Below the pieces are notes generated by a model. That model was not told where the DNA came from, did no database searches, and saw only the letters and a program-made list of their open reading frames with translations. From assembly GCA_003241055.1 (NCBI GenBank), contig QFOD01000003.1:62001-126000 (forward strand): 64,000 bases of DNA. Direction: 5' to 3'. Shown here in pieces: positions 23,926 through 32,191 of this stretch. Numbering within the stretch: position 1 is the first letter of the stretch; every line of letters begins with the position of its first letter. Position numbers and translations under genes: made by a program. The stretch is from Roseateles depolymerans (lineage in GTDB: Bacteria; Pseudomonadota; Gammaproteobacteria; Burkholderiales; Burkholderiaceae_C).

Positions 23926-25791
23926 TCAGGCCTGGGGCGCCGGGGCGCCGGCGGGCTCGGCCTGGGGCTGCTTCTCCCAGACCGCGCGCTGGGCCTGGCG
24001 GTGGGCGCTTTCGGCCTCGCGCTCGGCGGCCATCATCTGCTCGAACTGCTGGCGGCCGGCCTTGGCGGCGGCGATCAGCGCGGCCTCGTCCTGGTGCAGG
24101 GCCTGCATCGCGGCCAGCTGCTCCAGGTTGTGGCGGCGGAAGCGCATGGCCTGGCGGCGCGCCGCGTGCGGCTCCAGGCCGGCCAGCTCCAGCACGCTGC
24201 GGGCGCTCATCAGCGCGGAGTCGAAGGTCTCGCGCTCGATGTGCTCCACGCCCAGCTCACGCAGCTGGTAGTAGTGCTGCACGTTGCGCGCGCGGGCCAC
24301 CAGCGCGGCCTGCGGGAAGTGGGCGCGGGCCAGCTCGACGATCTCCAGGCTCTGCGCGATGTCGTCCACCGCGATCACGATGATGCGGGCCTGGGCCGCG
24401 CCCGCCACCTTGAGCAGGTCCAGCCGGGTGGCGTCGCCATAGTGGGCCTGCCAGCCGAAACGGCGCAGGCCTTCGATGACCTCGGCGTCGTGGTCCAGCA
24501 CGGTGGATTCCAGGCCGGCCACGCGGAGCATGCGGCCGATGATCTGGCCGTAGCGGCCGGCGCCGGCGATCAGGATGGGCGCGGGCGGCGGTGGCGGTGC
24601 GGCGGCCGGGCCGCGCGCCTGGGTGGCCACGCGGCGGCGCAGCCAGCGCTCGCTGGCGGCCAGCAGCAGCGGGGTGAGGGCCAGCGACAGCGCGATGGCC
24701 GCCACCAGCGCGGAGTTCTGCGCGTCGCTGATCAGGCCTTCGCCCTGCGCGAGCTGGAACACCACGAAGCCGAACTCGCCGCCCTGTGCCAGCAGCACGA
24801 CGAAGGCAGGTCGCTCCAGCAGCGGGATGCCCATGGCGCGGGCCATCAGCACCAGCACCAGGGTCTTGCAGGCCAGTAGCGCCACCAGCAGGCCGAGCAC
24901 CAGCACCGGGCTCTTGAAGGCTACCTGCAGGTCCAGCCCCATGCCCACCGAGATGAAGAACAGGCCCAGCAGCAGGCCCTTGAAGGGCTCCAGGTCGGTT
25001 TCCAGCTCGCGGCGGTATTCGCTTTCGGCCAGCAGCACGCCGGCCAGGAAGGCGCCCAGCGCCATCGACAGCCCGACCCAGTGCATCAGCGCGGCCGTGC
25101 CCAGCACCAGCAGCAGCGCCGCGGCGGTGAAGATCTCGGGTGTGCGGCTGTGGGCGATCCAGCGCAGCGCGGGCCGCAGCAGCAGCCGGCCACCGAACAC
25201 GATGACGACGATGGCGCCCACCGCCTTGCCTGCGGCCAGCGCGGTGACCCCGCCGTCGGCATCGTGCGCGCCGCTGACGGCCAGCACCGGCACCAGGGCC
25301 AGGATGGGGATGGCCGCGATGTCCTGCAGCAGTGCGACCGACAGCACGCTCTCGCCCGCGGTGGTGCGGCCGAGGTTGCGCTCGGCCATCACCGCCAGCG
25401 CCACGGCGGTCGACGACATCGCCAGCCCCAGGCTCACCACCACGGCCAGCCGCCAGGGCTGGCCGGCCAGCAGGCCCACCGCGGTCAGCAGCGCGGCGCA
25501 GCCCAGCAGTTGCACGCTGCCCCAGCCGAAGATGGGCCGCCGCATCGCCCACAGGCGCTTGGGGTCCAGCTCCAGACCGACGAGGAAGAGCATCAGCACC
25601 ACGCCCAGCTCGGCCACCTGCAGCATCACCTCGCTCTCGTGCACCAGGCCCAGTACCTCGGGGCCTATCAGCACGCCGGCGATCAGGTAGCCGAGGATGG
25701 AACCCAGCCGGGCCCAGCGCGCCAGCGGTACGGCCAGCACGGCGGCGGCCAGCAGCACCAGCGGCAGCGTCATCCAGTGACCGTGGATCAT
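23926..25791 (-). CDS. kefC: Glutathione-regulated potassium efflux system protein KefC/KefB type
   Basis: The 621-residue inner-membrane transporter has about twelve hydrophobic segments in the first 390 residues (GSILGYLIAGVLIGPEVLGL, GLAMSSTAVALAVMAERNLG, LLLGLFFISVGMGLDLQVAF). This monovalent cation/proton antiporter part is followed by a TrkA-N nucleotide-binding domain from about residue 408 (ILIAGAGRYGQIIGRMLRVA, FGWQAHYGDATRLDLLKVAG). It exchanges potassium for protons during electrophile stress. The tail is rich in Ala, Gln and Glu. It overlaps kefF by four bases (ATGA), the canonical pair. Confidence 0.93.
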   Translation of the reverse strand: MIHGHWMTLPLVLLAAAVLAVPLARWARLGSILGYLIAGVLIGPEVLGLVHESEVMLQVAELGVVLMLFLVGLELDPKRLWAMRRPIFGWGSVQLLGCAALLTAVGLLAGQPWRLAVVVSLGLAMSSTAVALAVMAERNLGRTTAGESVLSVALLQDIAAIPILALVPVLAVSGAHDADGGVTALAAGKAVGAIVVIVFGGRLLLRPALRWIAHSRTPEIFTAAALLLVLGTAALMHWVGLSMALGAFLAGVLLAESEYRRELETDLEPFKGLLLGLFFISVGMGLDLQVAFKSPVLVLGLLVALLACKTLVLVLMARAMGIPLLERPAFVVLLAQGGEFGFVVFQLAQGEGLISDAQNSALVAAIALSLALTPLLLAASERWLRRRVATQARGPAAAPPPPPAPILIAGAGRYGQIIGRMLRVAGLESTVLDHDAEVIEGLRRFGWQAHYGDATRLDLLKVAGAAQARIIVIAVDDIAQSLEIVELARAHFPQAALVARARNVQHYYQLRELGVEHIERETFDSALMSARSVLELAGLEPHAARRQAMRFRRHNLEQLAAMQALHQDEAALIAAAKAGRQQFEQMMAAEREAESAHRQAQRAVWEKQPQAEPAGAPAPQA

Positions 25792-26441
25792 GCGTCGGCT
25801 CCGTCCAGCGTGGAGAACATCGGCGGGCGCTCGTCCAGCGCCACGGCCTCCTCGTCACCAACGATGGGCTCGGGCTTGATCTCGCACCATTCGGGATAGT
25901 GCTGCAGCCGGCGCAGGAACAGGTCGGCGTGGGCGTCCAGCTCGGCCTCACTGGCGCGGTGCGCCGAGTGCAGGATCTGGGGGGGCAGGTAGTGCAGGCC
26001 GCAGGTCAGGGTCGAATGCTTGTAGGGCAGCAGGAACTCCTCGATGGGATGGTGGTTGTGGCCACCGGTGCTGTAGCTGTGCGAACTGCCGCCGGTGGAG
26101 GTCACCAGCCAGCAGTCCTTGCCATGCAGTGCCGTGCCGCCCGGCCCGTAGGCCCAGCCCAGGCGCAGCACCTCGTCGAACCAGAGCTTCTGCAGCGCCG
26201 GCATGCTGTACCAGTAGATGGGGTGCAGCAGCACGACGAGGCGGGCCGCGGCGAGCGCGCGCTGCTCGGCCTCGACATGGATGTGATAGTCCGGATACAG
26301 GCGGTAGAGGTCACGCACCTCCACCTGCCTGGATATTGGGTCGGCCTGCAGGCGGTCCAGCAGGCGTCGCGTCACGTTGGAGCGCGCGAGGTCGGGATGG
26401 GCGACGATGACGAGGATGTCGCGAAGGGTACTTTCAGGCAT
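25788..26441 (-). CDS. kefF: KefF-type NAD(P)H oxidoreductase, ancillary to KefC
   Basis: The 217-residue flavodoxin-fold protein matches the KefF/quinone reductase family (ILVIVAHPDLARSNVTRRLL, VVLLHPIYWYSMPALQKLWF, GKDCWLVTSTGGSSHSYSTG). KefF binds KefC and supplies FMN-dependent reductase activity, activating efflux. It is the first gene of the pair and overlaps kefC by four bases. The C-terminal 30 or so residues (PEPIVGDEEAVALDERPPMF) appear to be an extension compared with the enterobacterial protein. Confidence 0.9.
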   Translation of the reverse strand: MPESTLRDILVIVAHPDLARSNVTRRLLDRLQADPISRQVEVRDLYRLYPDYHIHVEAEQRALAAARLVVLLHPIYWYSMPALQKLWFDEVLRLGWAYGPGGTALHGKDCWLVTSTGGSSHSYSTGGHNHHPIEEFLLPYKHSTLTCGLHYLPPQILHSAHRASEAELDAHADLFLRRLQHYPEWCEIKPEPIVGDEEAVALDERPPMFSTLDGADA

Positions 26442-26480
26442 GGGCGCCTAGGGTAACGTGCCGCGACCCCGTTCTCCTGC

Positions 26481-26497
26481 CGGGCTCCGAGAGCCCG
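26481..26497 (+). other. Perfect hairpin directly upstream of the MaoC-type gene
   Basis: CGGGCTC and GAGCCCG form a 7-base perfect stem around CGA, ending six bases before the start codon of the downstream gene. It occupies the place where a ribosome binding site would be expected, and no clear site is visible. It may limit translation; that is inference. Confidence 0.5.
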
Positions 26498-26503
26498 ACC
26501 CCG

Positions 26504-26959
26504 ATGCGCATCTTCGAAACCCTTGCCGAATTGCAGACCCTGGTGGGCCAGCCGCTGGGCCACAGCGATTGGATCGTCGTCGACCAGACCCGCGTGAACG
26601 CCTTTGCCGAGGCCACCGAGGACCGGCAGTGGATCCACGTGGACCCGGAACGGGCAAGAACCGGCCCCTTCGGCGGCCCCATCGCCCACGGCTTTCTGAC
26701 GCTGTCGCTGATCCCGCATTTCTTCGAGACCGGCTTCTCGGTGCGCGAGACCCGCATGGTGGTGAACTACGGGCTCAACAAGGTGCGCTTCACCGCGCCG
26801 GTGCCGGTGGGCAGCCGGCTGCGCGCGGCCTTCAGGCTGCTGGGCATGGAGGAGGCCGCGGGCGGCGCGATGCAGCTGGCCATCGAGGTGGCCATCGAGG
26901 CCGAGGGCTCGCCCAAGCCGGTCTGCATCGCGGAGAGCCTGGCGCGGCACTACCGCTGA
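26504..26959 (+). CDS. MaoC family hot-dog-fold dehydratase/hydratase
   Basis: The 151-residue protein matches the MaoC-like (R)-specific enoyl-CoA hydratase family. The hydratase motif is FAEATEDRQWIHVDPERA followed by GPFGGPIAHGFLTLSLIPHF, with the catalytic Asp and His in place. It continues YGLNKVRFTAPVPVGSRLRA. Such enzymes hydrate trans-2-enoyl-CoA and can supply (R)-3-hydroxyacyl-CoA. The gene stands alone on the plus strand between kefF and a PEP-CTERM gene, so context gives no further clue. Confidence 0.93.
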   Translation: MRIFETLAELQTLVGQPLGHSDWIVVDQTRVNAFAEATEDRQWIHVDPERARTGPFGGPIAHGFLTLSLIPHFFETGFSVRETRMVVNYGLNKVRFTAPVPVGSRLRAAFRLLGMEEAAGGAMQLAIEVAIEAEGSPKPVCIAESLARHYR

Positions 26960-26983
26960 CGCGGCGTGCCGGCCTGCGCCGGC

Positions 26984-27769
26984 TCAGTGCGGGCGGCGGC
27001 GTGCCAGGCCTAGCAGGCCCAGGCCGGCGGCGGCCAGCAGCCAGCTGGCGGGTTCCGGCACCGGCGTGACGGTGTAGTTCGCGATGCCGGCGATCTGCTG
27101 CTCGCTCAGCCCTTCCAGGCGCGGGGCGGCAAGCAGCTGGGCTCCGGTGCTGGCGGCCAGGGCCTGGTCGTCGGCGGTGGGGCCGTTGATGTCGCTGGCC
27201 AGGAAGGCGAAGTTCAGCAGGCTCAGGCTCTGCCCAGCCGCCAGGCTGACCGTGTAGCGCACGTTGTAGCGGTCGGGCGTGATGGCAGCCTGGCCCAGGC
27301 CGTTGTTGCCCGACACCAGGGCCAGCACCGGCTGGCCGGTGCAGCTGCCGGCGCCGTCGTCGGTGCAGCTGACGATCAGGCCCGCGCTGTTGACGCTGAC
27401 CAGCTCGTCGCCATCGGAGCCGAGGTTGCCGAAGAAGTTCAGCGTCGTCGTGATGGGGGTGCTGCCGGTGTTGGTGAAGGTGTCGAAGAAGCGGTAGACG
27501 TTGCCGCTGAGCAGCTCCACCTGACGGGTCTGGCTCAGGCCATCGGTGCCGGCGTTGTAGAAGCCGAAGGCGTCGAAGGCGTTGTTGCCGCCATCGACCA
27601 CCTGGCCCAGCGCCTGGTTGCTCAGCGGCGTGTAGCCGCCGGCGCCGGCATAGCTCGTGCCGTAGTCATTGCCGTTGAAGATGCCACCGGAGGCCTGGAA
27701 CTGGTCGGCCTGGGCGAGGGCGGGGGCGAGGAGCGCGACGAGGGCCGCGCGGATCAGGGTGTGCTTCAT
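26984..27769 (-). CDS. PEP-CTERM sorting domain exported protein
   Basis: The 261-residue product starts MKHTLIRAALVALLAPALAQ, a signal peptide, after choosing the ATG at 27769. The body is beta-rich and glycine-rich (SGGIFNGNDYGTSYAGAGGY, TFTNTGSTPITTTLNFFGNL). The sorting signal ends the protein: TPVPEPASWLLAAAGLGLLG then LARRRPH. It is expected to pass through Sec and be processed by an exosortase encoded elsewhere. The function is not known. It lies downstream of the metallophosphoesterase gene on the same strand (67-base gap) and might share its transcript. Confidence 0.88.
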   Translation of the reverse strand: MKHTLIRAALVALLAPALAQADQFQASGGIFNGNDYGTSYAGAGGYTPLSNQALGQVVDGGNNAFDAFGFYNAGTDGLSQTRQVELLSGNVYRFFDTFTNTGSTPITTTLNFFGNLGSDGDELVSVNSAGLIVSCTDDGAGSCTGQPVLALVSGNNGLGQAAITPDRYNVRYTVSLAAGQSLSLLNFAFLASDINGPTADDQALAASTGAQLLAAPRLEGLSEQQIAGIANYTVTPVPEPASWLLAAAGLGLLGLARRRPH

Positions 27770-27794
27770 GGAAGGGTCTCTCAAGGGAGGGGGC

Positions 27795-27816
27795 ACGGAC
27801 GGCAGGCGCCGTCCGT
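27795..27816 (-). terminator. Strong hairpin between metallophosphoesterase and PEP-CTERM genes
   Basis: ACGGACGGC and GCCGTCCGT form a 9-base perfect stem with loop AGGC, 20 bases after the metallophosphoesterase stop. There is no T-tract. It could end or attenuate transcription before the PEP-CTERM gene, or stabilise the upstream transcript. Confidence 0.6.
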
Positions 27817-27836
27817 AGCGCCGAGGGTGGCGGTGT

Positions 27837-29885
27837 TCAGCTGCGGCGGGCGGTCAACCACTTGCTGGGCGGCAGCGGCTTGCCGACCAGGCGCAGCTCG
27901 CCGACCCAGCCGAAGAAGCCGTCGTCCAGCACGCCGTCCCACCAGCCCGCGCCCAGGATCCAGGGCAGCGGCGTGGCCTGCGAGCGCGTGCCGGTGGCGG
28001 CATTCGCGACATTGCGCAGCACCGGTGCGCCCTCCACGTACATCGTGGTCGTCGCTGTGGCGGGGTCGTTCACGACGGCCACGTGGTACCAGGTGTCGCG
28101 GATGATCTCGCCGGACCAGTTGGTCTGCGCGTAGTGCGAATTGCTGGCGGGCACCACCTCCCACTGCACCTCACGCAGGCTGGAGATCGCGAACAGCACG
28201 CTGGAGGCCTCCGGGTCACCGCCCCAGTAGCCACCGGGCACGGCGCCGCGGTTGCCCTGGCGGCCCAGCAGATTGCACCAGGCGTGCTTGCTGGCGTCCC
28301 AGTTGGCGGGGATCTTCACGAAGGCCTCGACGGTGTAGCCATCCCAGAAGCTGCGGCCGTTGACCGACACGCCCATCGCGGTCAGGAAGGCGCTCAGGCG
28401 CTTGGTGGTCTTGTCGGTGTTCAGGAAGCGCACGCTGCCGGCGGCGGAGGATAGGCGGTGCTTGTCGGTGGACCAGACCACGTCGCCCAGCTGGGCCGGG
28501 CCGCTGAGCGCGGCGCGGCGCAGGTCGTTGCCGGCGAACACGTCAGGCAGCACGCCACCCACCGGCACGACCTGACCCTCGGAGACACCGGCCGGCGCGC
28601 GCCAGTGCGCATAGGTTTCGGCCACGTAGGGGAAGTCGTTCACGTCGGCCGGCGGCACGGCCACCACGGGCGTGGGCTCCACGTAGTTGGCCAGCAGCTC
28701 GCTGCGCACCCGCGGCAGGATGGGCGCGCCGGTGGTGGACAGCGTGGGCTTGAAGCGCAGGAAGCCGGCGAAGCGCTTCTTGAAGTTGATCGGGATGGAG
28801 AAACGCTGGTTGGCCTGGGTCAGCTCGGCGAAGTCGAAGGCGTTCAGCGTGGCCTTGGGCTTTTGCACTACCCAGGGCGAGAAGGACATCACGTCGATCT
28901 TGTTGTTCGTGAAGTCCACCTCGTAGAGCCGCATCATTGCGTTGCCGCCCTGGTAGTCCATCTGATAGTCCACCACCATCTGGTGGACCTCGTTGCCGAA
29001 GTCGTTGTACTTGCGCAGGTAGGCCGCCCCGTGGTGGTGGCCATTGAGCGTCATGAAGATCTGGTCGTTGTCGCGGATCAGCTGGTTCCACAGCATGCGG
29101 CCGTAGTCCGTTTCCAGCGGACTGTTGCCGTCGTTGCCGATGTTGAGCAGCTGGTGGTTGGCCAGGATCACCGGCACGCCGGGGTTGCGTGCGATCACGC
29201 TGCGCGCCCAGGCAATGCCGGCGTTGGAGATGCGCCAGGACAGCGACAGCACCATCAGCGTGACGCCATGGGCCTGGAACAGGTGGTACTCGTGGAAGCC
29301 CGAGCTGTCGCGCTCCTTGAACGTGGTCTGGCGGGCCGCGCGGCTGGCCGGGAACCACTTCAGGTAGGGCTCGGCGGCCAGGTTGCGCTGGGCGTCGGTG
29401 CCGGCGTTCTGGTCGGACGGCTGGTGGTAGTCGTAGTCGGTGATGACGTCGTGATTGCCCGCCAGGATGGAGTAGGGCACGCGGGCGTTCTCCAGCTGCT
29501 GCATCGCGGCATCGGCCACGGCCCACTGGTTGGGCTTGCTCTGCTGGTCCACCACGTCGCCGAGGTGGATCACGAAGGGGATGTTGTAGGCCTGGGCGTT
29601 CTGCGCGATCCAGCCGGTCTGCGCCGCATAGGGCGTGGAGCCGTAGTGGTTCTGGAACTGCTGACCCTCGTCGGTCGTGGCATAGCGCGAGTAGAACTGG
29701 GTGTCGGGCAGCACCGCGATCGCGAAGCTGGTGGTGGGGCCGCTGGCCGCGGCGGCCGGCTGCACCAGGCCGCCGCCCAGCGCCAGGGCAGAGAGGCCGG
29801 CGGCACCGCGCAGCAGGTGGCGGCGATCGGTGCGCAGGGTGTTCGCTTCGGGGGCGAGCGGGGCGAGGGGTGGGGTGTGGGCCAT
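27837..29885 (-). CDS. Tat-exported metallophosphoesterase with C-terminal LamG-like domain
   Basis: The 682-residue product has a twin-arginine signal (RTDRRHLLRGAAGLSALALG, ending PAAAA at about residue 46). A calcineurin-like phosphoesterase domain follows, with the metal motifs AVLPDTQFY, IHLGDVVDQQ, SILAGNHDV, ILANHQLL and TLNGHHHGA in order. The C-terminal 170 residues look like a LamG/concanavalin domain (YTVEAFVKIPANWDASKHAW, YHVAVVNDPATATTTMYVEG). Phosphomonoester or phosphodiester cleavage outside the cytoplasm is likely; the substrate is unknown. It is divergent from the DUF808 gene. Confidence 0.9.
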   Translation of the reverse strand: MAHTPPLAPLAPEANTLRTDRRHLLRGAAGLSALALGGGLVQPAAAASGPTTSFAIAVLPDTQFYSRYATTDEGQQFQNHYGSTPYAAQTGWIAQNAQAYNIPFVIHLGDVVDQQSKPNQWAVADAAMQQLENARVPYSILAGNHDVITDYDYHQPSDQNAGTDAQRNLAAEPYLKWFPASRAARQTTFKERDSSGFHEYHLFQAHGVTLMVLSLSWRISNAGIAWARSVIARNPGVPVILANHQLLNIGNDGNSPLETDYGRMLWNQLIRDNDQIFMTLNGHHHGAAYLRKYNDFGNEVHQMVVDYQMDYQGGNAMMRLYEVDFTNNKIDVMSFSPWVVQKPKATLNAFDFAELTQANQRFSIPINFKKRFAGFLRFKPTLSTTGAPILPRVRSELLANYVEPTPVVAVPPADVNDFPYVAETYAHWRAPAGVSEGQVVPVGGVLPDVFAGNDLRRAALSGPAQLGDVVWSTDKHRLSSAAGSVRFLNTDKTTKRLSAFLTAMGVSVNGRSFWDGYTVEAFVKIPANWDASKHAWCNLLGRQGNRGAVPGGYWGGDPEASSVLFAISSLREVQWEVVPASNSHYAQTNWSGEIIRDTWYHVAVVNDPATATTTMYVEGAPVLRNVANAATGTRSQATPLPWILGAGWWDGVLDDGFFGWVGELRLVGKPLPPSKWLTARRS

Positions 29886-29973
29886 GGCGTGACTGCTGCG
29901 ATGGGGAGTGGCGGGCTCACGGTCGGGTCGGGCGCCACAACCGTGATGGATGTCACAGTCTGTGTGGTCAATG

Positions 29974-29989
29974 CGTCATGGCCATGACG
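29974..29989. promoter_or_regulatory. 16-base perfect palindrome in a divergent promoter region
   Basis: CGTCATGGCCATGACG is a perfect palindrome lying between the divergent metallophosphoesterase and DUF808 genes. Several TGTCA units lie nearby (29951, 29996, 30006), but they do not show the 11-base period of a PhoB box. It is a candidate regulator site. Confidence 0.4.
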
Positions 29990-30112
29990 GGTGGGTGTCA
30001 GGTCTTGTCACATGGCGGTCCTGTCGCGCGGACATCGATTCGTCATGCCGTGCGCGTCCGGCCCTACCATCGCGCACCTTGTGCCACCACGCCCGCCGGG
30101 CCGACGACATCC

Positions 30113-31015
30113 ATGGCTTCCAGTCTGCTGGTTCTGCTCGACGACATCACCACCGTGCTCGACGACGTGGCGACGATGACCAAGGTGGCGGCCAAAAAGA
30201 CCGCCGGCGTGCTGGGCGACGATCTGGCGCTGAACGCCCAGCAGGTGACGGGCGTCAACGCCGACCGCGAACTGCCCGTCGTGTGGGCCGTGGCCCGGGG
30301 CTCGCTGCTAAACAAGGCCATCCTGGTGCCGGCCGCGCTGGCGATCTCGGCCTGGGCGCCGTGGGCCGTCACGCCCCTGCTGATGCTGGGCGGCGCTTAC
30401 CTGTGCTTCGAAGGGGTGGAGAAGCTGGCGCACAAGGCTCTGCATTCGACCGAGGAGGACGAGGCGCACCACGAGGCGCTGCTGCAGGCGATGGCGGACC
30501 CGCAGGTGGACATGCGCACGTTCGAGCGCGACAAGGTCAAAGGGGCCGTGCGCACCGACTTCATCCTGTCGGCCGAGATCATCGTCATCGCGCTGGGCAC
30601 GGTGGCCACGGCCACGCTGCAGCAGCAGCTGATCGTGCTGGCCACGGTGGCGCTGGTGATGACGCTAGGCGTCTACGGCTTTGTGGCCGCCATCGTGAAG
30701 ATGGACGACGTGGGCCTGTGGATGACGCGCCGCAGTGGCGCGCTGACGCAGCGCGTAGGCCGTGGCCTGCTGCTGGCGGCACCGCGCCTGATGCAGCTGC
30801 TGTCGGTGCTGGGCACGGCGGCGATGTTCCTGGTGGGCGGCGGCATCCTGGCGCACGGCCTGGCGCCGGTTCATCACGCGATTGCGAGCGTCAGCCAGGG
30901 GCAGCCGGGCCTGCTTCAGGTGCTGATCGAGAACGGTGCGAATGCGCTGCTGGGCGTGGTGGCGGGTGCCGTGGTGCTGGCTGCGGTGAGCCTGGTGCAG
31001 CGGCTGCGTCGCTGA
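30113..31015 (+). CDS. DUF808 family inner-membrane protein (YedI-like)
   Basis: The 300-residue product starts MASSLLVLLDDITTVLDDVA and contains TKVAAKKTAGVLGDDLALNA and RELPVVWAVARGSLLNKAIL, the DUF808/YedI signature. There are about five or six membrane segments (LVPAALAISAWAPWAVTPLL, FILSAEIIVIALGTVATATL, LIVLATVALVMTLGVYGFVA, LLGVVAGAVVLAAVSLV). The length is close to the E. coli homologue. I chose the ATG at 30113 because upstream frame residues do not fit the family. The function is unknown. It converges with scpA. Confidence 0.9.
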   Translation: MASSLLVLLDDITTVLDDVATMTKVAAKKTAGVLGDDLALNAQQVTGVNADRELPVVWAVARGSLLNKAILVPAALAISAWAPWAVTPLLMLGGAYLCFEGVEKLAHKALHSTEEDEAHHEALLQAMADPQVDMRTFERDKVKGAVRTDFILSAEIIVIALGTVATATLQQQLIVLATVALVMTLGVYGFVAAIVKMDDVGLWMTRRSGALTQRVGRGLLLAAPRLMQLLSVLGTAAMFLVGGGILAHGLAPVHHAIASVSQGQPGLLQVLIENGANALLGVVAGAVVLAAVSLVQRLRR

Positions 31016-31039
31016 ACTGCGGCCGGCTCGGCGTGCCGC

Positions 31040-31882
31040 TCAGGCTGGCGTGTAGGCCAGCCTGACGTAGATGGGCGCGAAGGCCTCGGCCTGCGTGATC
31101 TCCAGCAGGCGTTCGCGGGCCAGCTCCAGCATGGCGATGAAGGTCACCACCATCACCGCCGGGCCGCGCTCCACCTCGAAGAGCCGCTCGAACTCCACGA
31201 AGCGCTGGCCCTGCAGCCGGCGCAGCACGATGCTCATGTGCTCGCGCACCGACAGCTGCTCGCGGCTGATCTTGTGGTGCTGGTTGAGCTTGGCGCGCTT
31301 CAGGATGTCCAGCCAGGCCTCGCGCAGGTCGACGGTGGTGACGTCGGGGAATTGAGGCGTCAGCGACTGCTCGATGTGCACCTGGGCACGCAGGAAGTCG
31401 CGGCCCAGCACGGGTAGCTTGTCCAGCCGCGCGGCGGCCAGCTTGATCTGCTCGTACTCCAGCAGGCGGCGCACCAGCTCGGCACGCGGGTCTTCGGGCT
31501 CCTTGCCGTCCTCGGTCTTCTTGGGCGGCAGCAGCATGCGCGACTTGATCTCGATGAGCATGGCCGCCATCAAGAGGTATTCGCTGGCCAGCTCCAGATT
31601 GCGCGCGCGGATCTGGTCGACGTAGCTCAGGTACTGCCGCGTCACATCCGCCAGCGGGATGTCCAGGATGTTGAAGTTCTGCTTGCGGATCAGGTACAGC
31701 AGCAGGTCCAGCGGGCCCTGGAAGGCCTCAAGGAACACCTCCAGCGCATCGGGCGGGATGTAGAGGTCCAGCGGCAGCTGGAACAGCGGCTCGCCGTACA
31801 GACGAGCGACGGCCACCGAATCCACCGCATCGGGCAGATCCGGCGAGAGCTCGGCGTTCTCGTCCGTGGTGGCGGTGGACAT
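31040..31882 (-). CDS. scpA: Segregation and condensation protein A
   Basis: ScpA is the kleisin that bridges SMC heads in chromosome condensation. The 280-residue product carries the family signature DALEVFLEAFQGPLDLLLYL then IRKQNFNILDIPLADVTRQY, plus LELASEYLLMAAMLIEIKSR. The C-terminal winged-helix part includes EVERGPAVMVVTFIAMLELA. The N-terminal 30 residues look disordered. It lies downstream of the DUF3460 gene with repeat copy D between them. scpB and smc are not in the window. Confidence 0.95.
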   Translation of the reverse strand: MSTATTDENAELSPDLPDAVDSVAVARLYGEPLFQLPLDLYIPPDALEVFLEAFQGPLDLLLYLIRKQNFNILDIPLADVTRQYLSYVDQIRARNLELASEYLLMAAMLIEIKSRMLLPPKKTEDGKEPEDPRAELVRRLLEYEQIKLAAARLDKLPVLGRDFLRAQVHIEQSLTPQFPDVTTVDLREAWLDILKRAKLNQHHKISREQLSVREHMSIVLRRLQGQRFVEFERLFEVERGPAVMVVTFIAMLELARERLLEITQAEAFAPIYVRLAYTPA

Positions 31883-31899
31883 GGCCAGACCGTTTCAAC

Positions 31900-31979
31900 G
31901 ACTCAGCGACCGCCGCGGAACTGGCTTTGCCAGGCCGCTGGCGGTGCCCCCTGGGGGGCGCGCGAAGCGCGTAGGGGGG
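31900..31979 (-). repeat. Three-hairpin intergenic repeat, copy D (DUF3460-scpA gap)
   Basis: Copy D starts immediately after the stop codon of the DUF3460 gene and fills most of the gap to scpA. On the plus strand, stem 1 is CTGGC/GCCAG around TTT, where copies B and C have CCGGC/GCCGG, a compensatory C-G to T-A change. Stem 2 is CCCCC/GGGGG. Stem 3 is CGCGC/GCGCG around GAA (31959-31971). This copy is 17 kb away from the flagellar copies. Confidence 0.8.
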
Positions 31980-32177
31980 TTATTCAGTCTGATAGACGTA
32001 GGGCTTCTGCGCCACTCGGCCTGCTTCGAAGCCGGCCTGGGCCTCGCGGTCCTGCGGCTTGTCCCACAGCAGCGCACGGCCGGCGCGTTGCTCGGCCTCC
32101 AGCGTCGGGCGCTGGGCCTTGAGCTGCTCGATGAATTGGGTGGCTTCGGACTTGTAGGGCTTCCAGAACAGCGGCAT
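31980..32177 (-). CDS. DUF3460 family small protein
   Basis: The 65-residue product (MPLFWKPYKSEATQFIEQLK, then QRPTLEAEQRAGRALLWDKP) matches the DUF3460 family, typically found beside scpA in Burkholderiales. It has no membrane segment or signal peptide; the function is unknown. It lies 14 bases after ynfA and is followed by repeat copy D. Confidence 0.9.
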   Translation of the reverse strand: MPLFWKPYKSEATQFIEQLKAQRPTLEAEQRAGRALLWDKPQDREAQAGFEAGRVAQKPYVYQTE

Positions 32178-32191
32178 GGTGGTCTCTCAGA

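Noticed and set aside
29996..30010. Possible PhoB box (two TGTCA units)
   Set aside because: The period is 10 bases, not 11, and the flanking bases do not fit the consensus.
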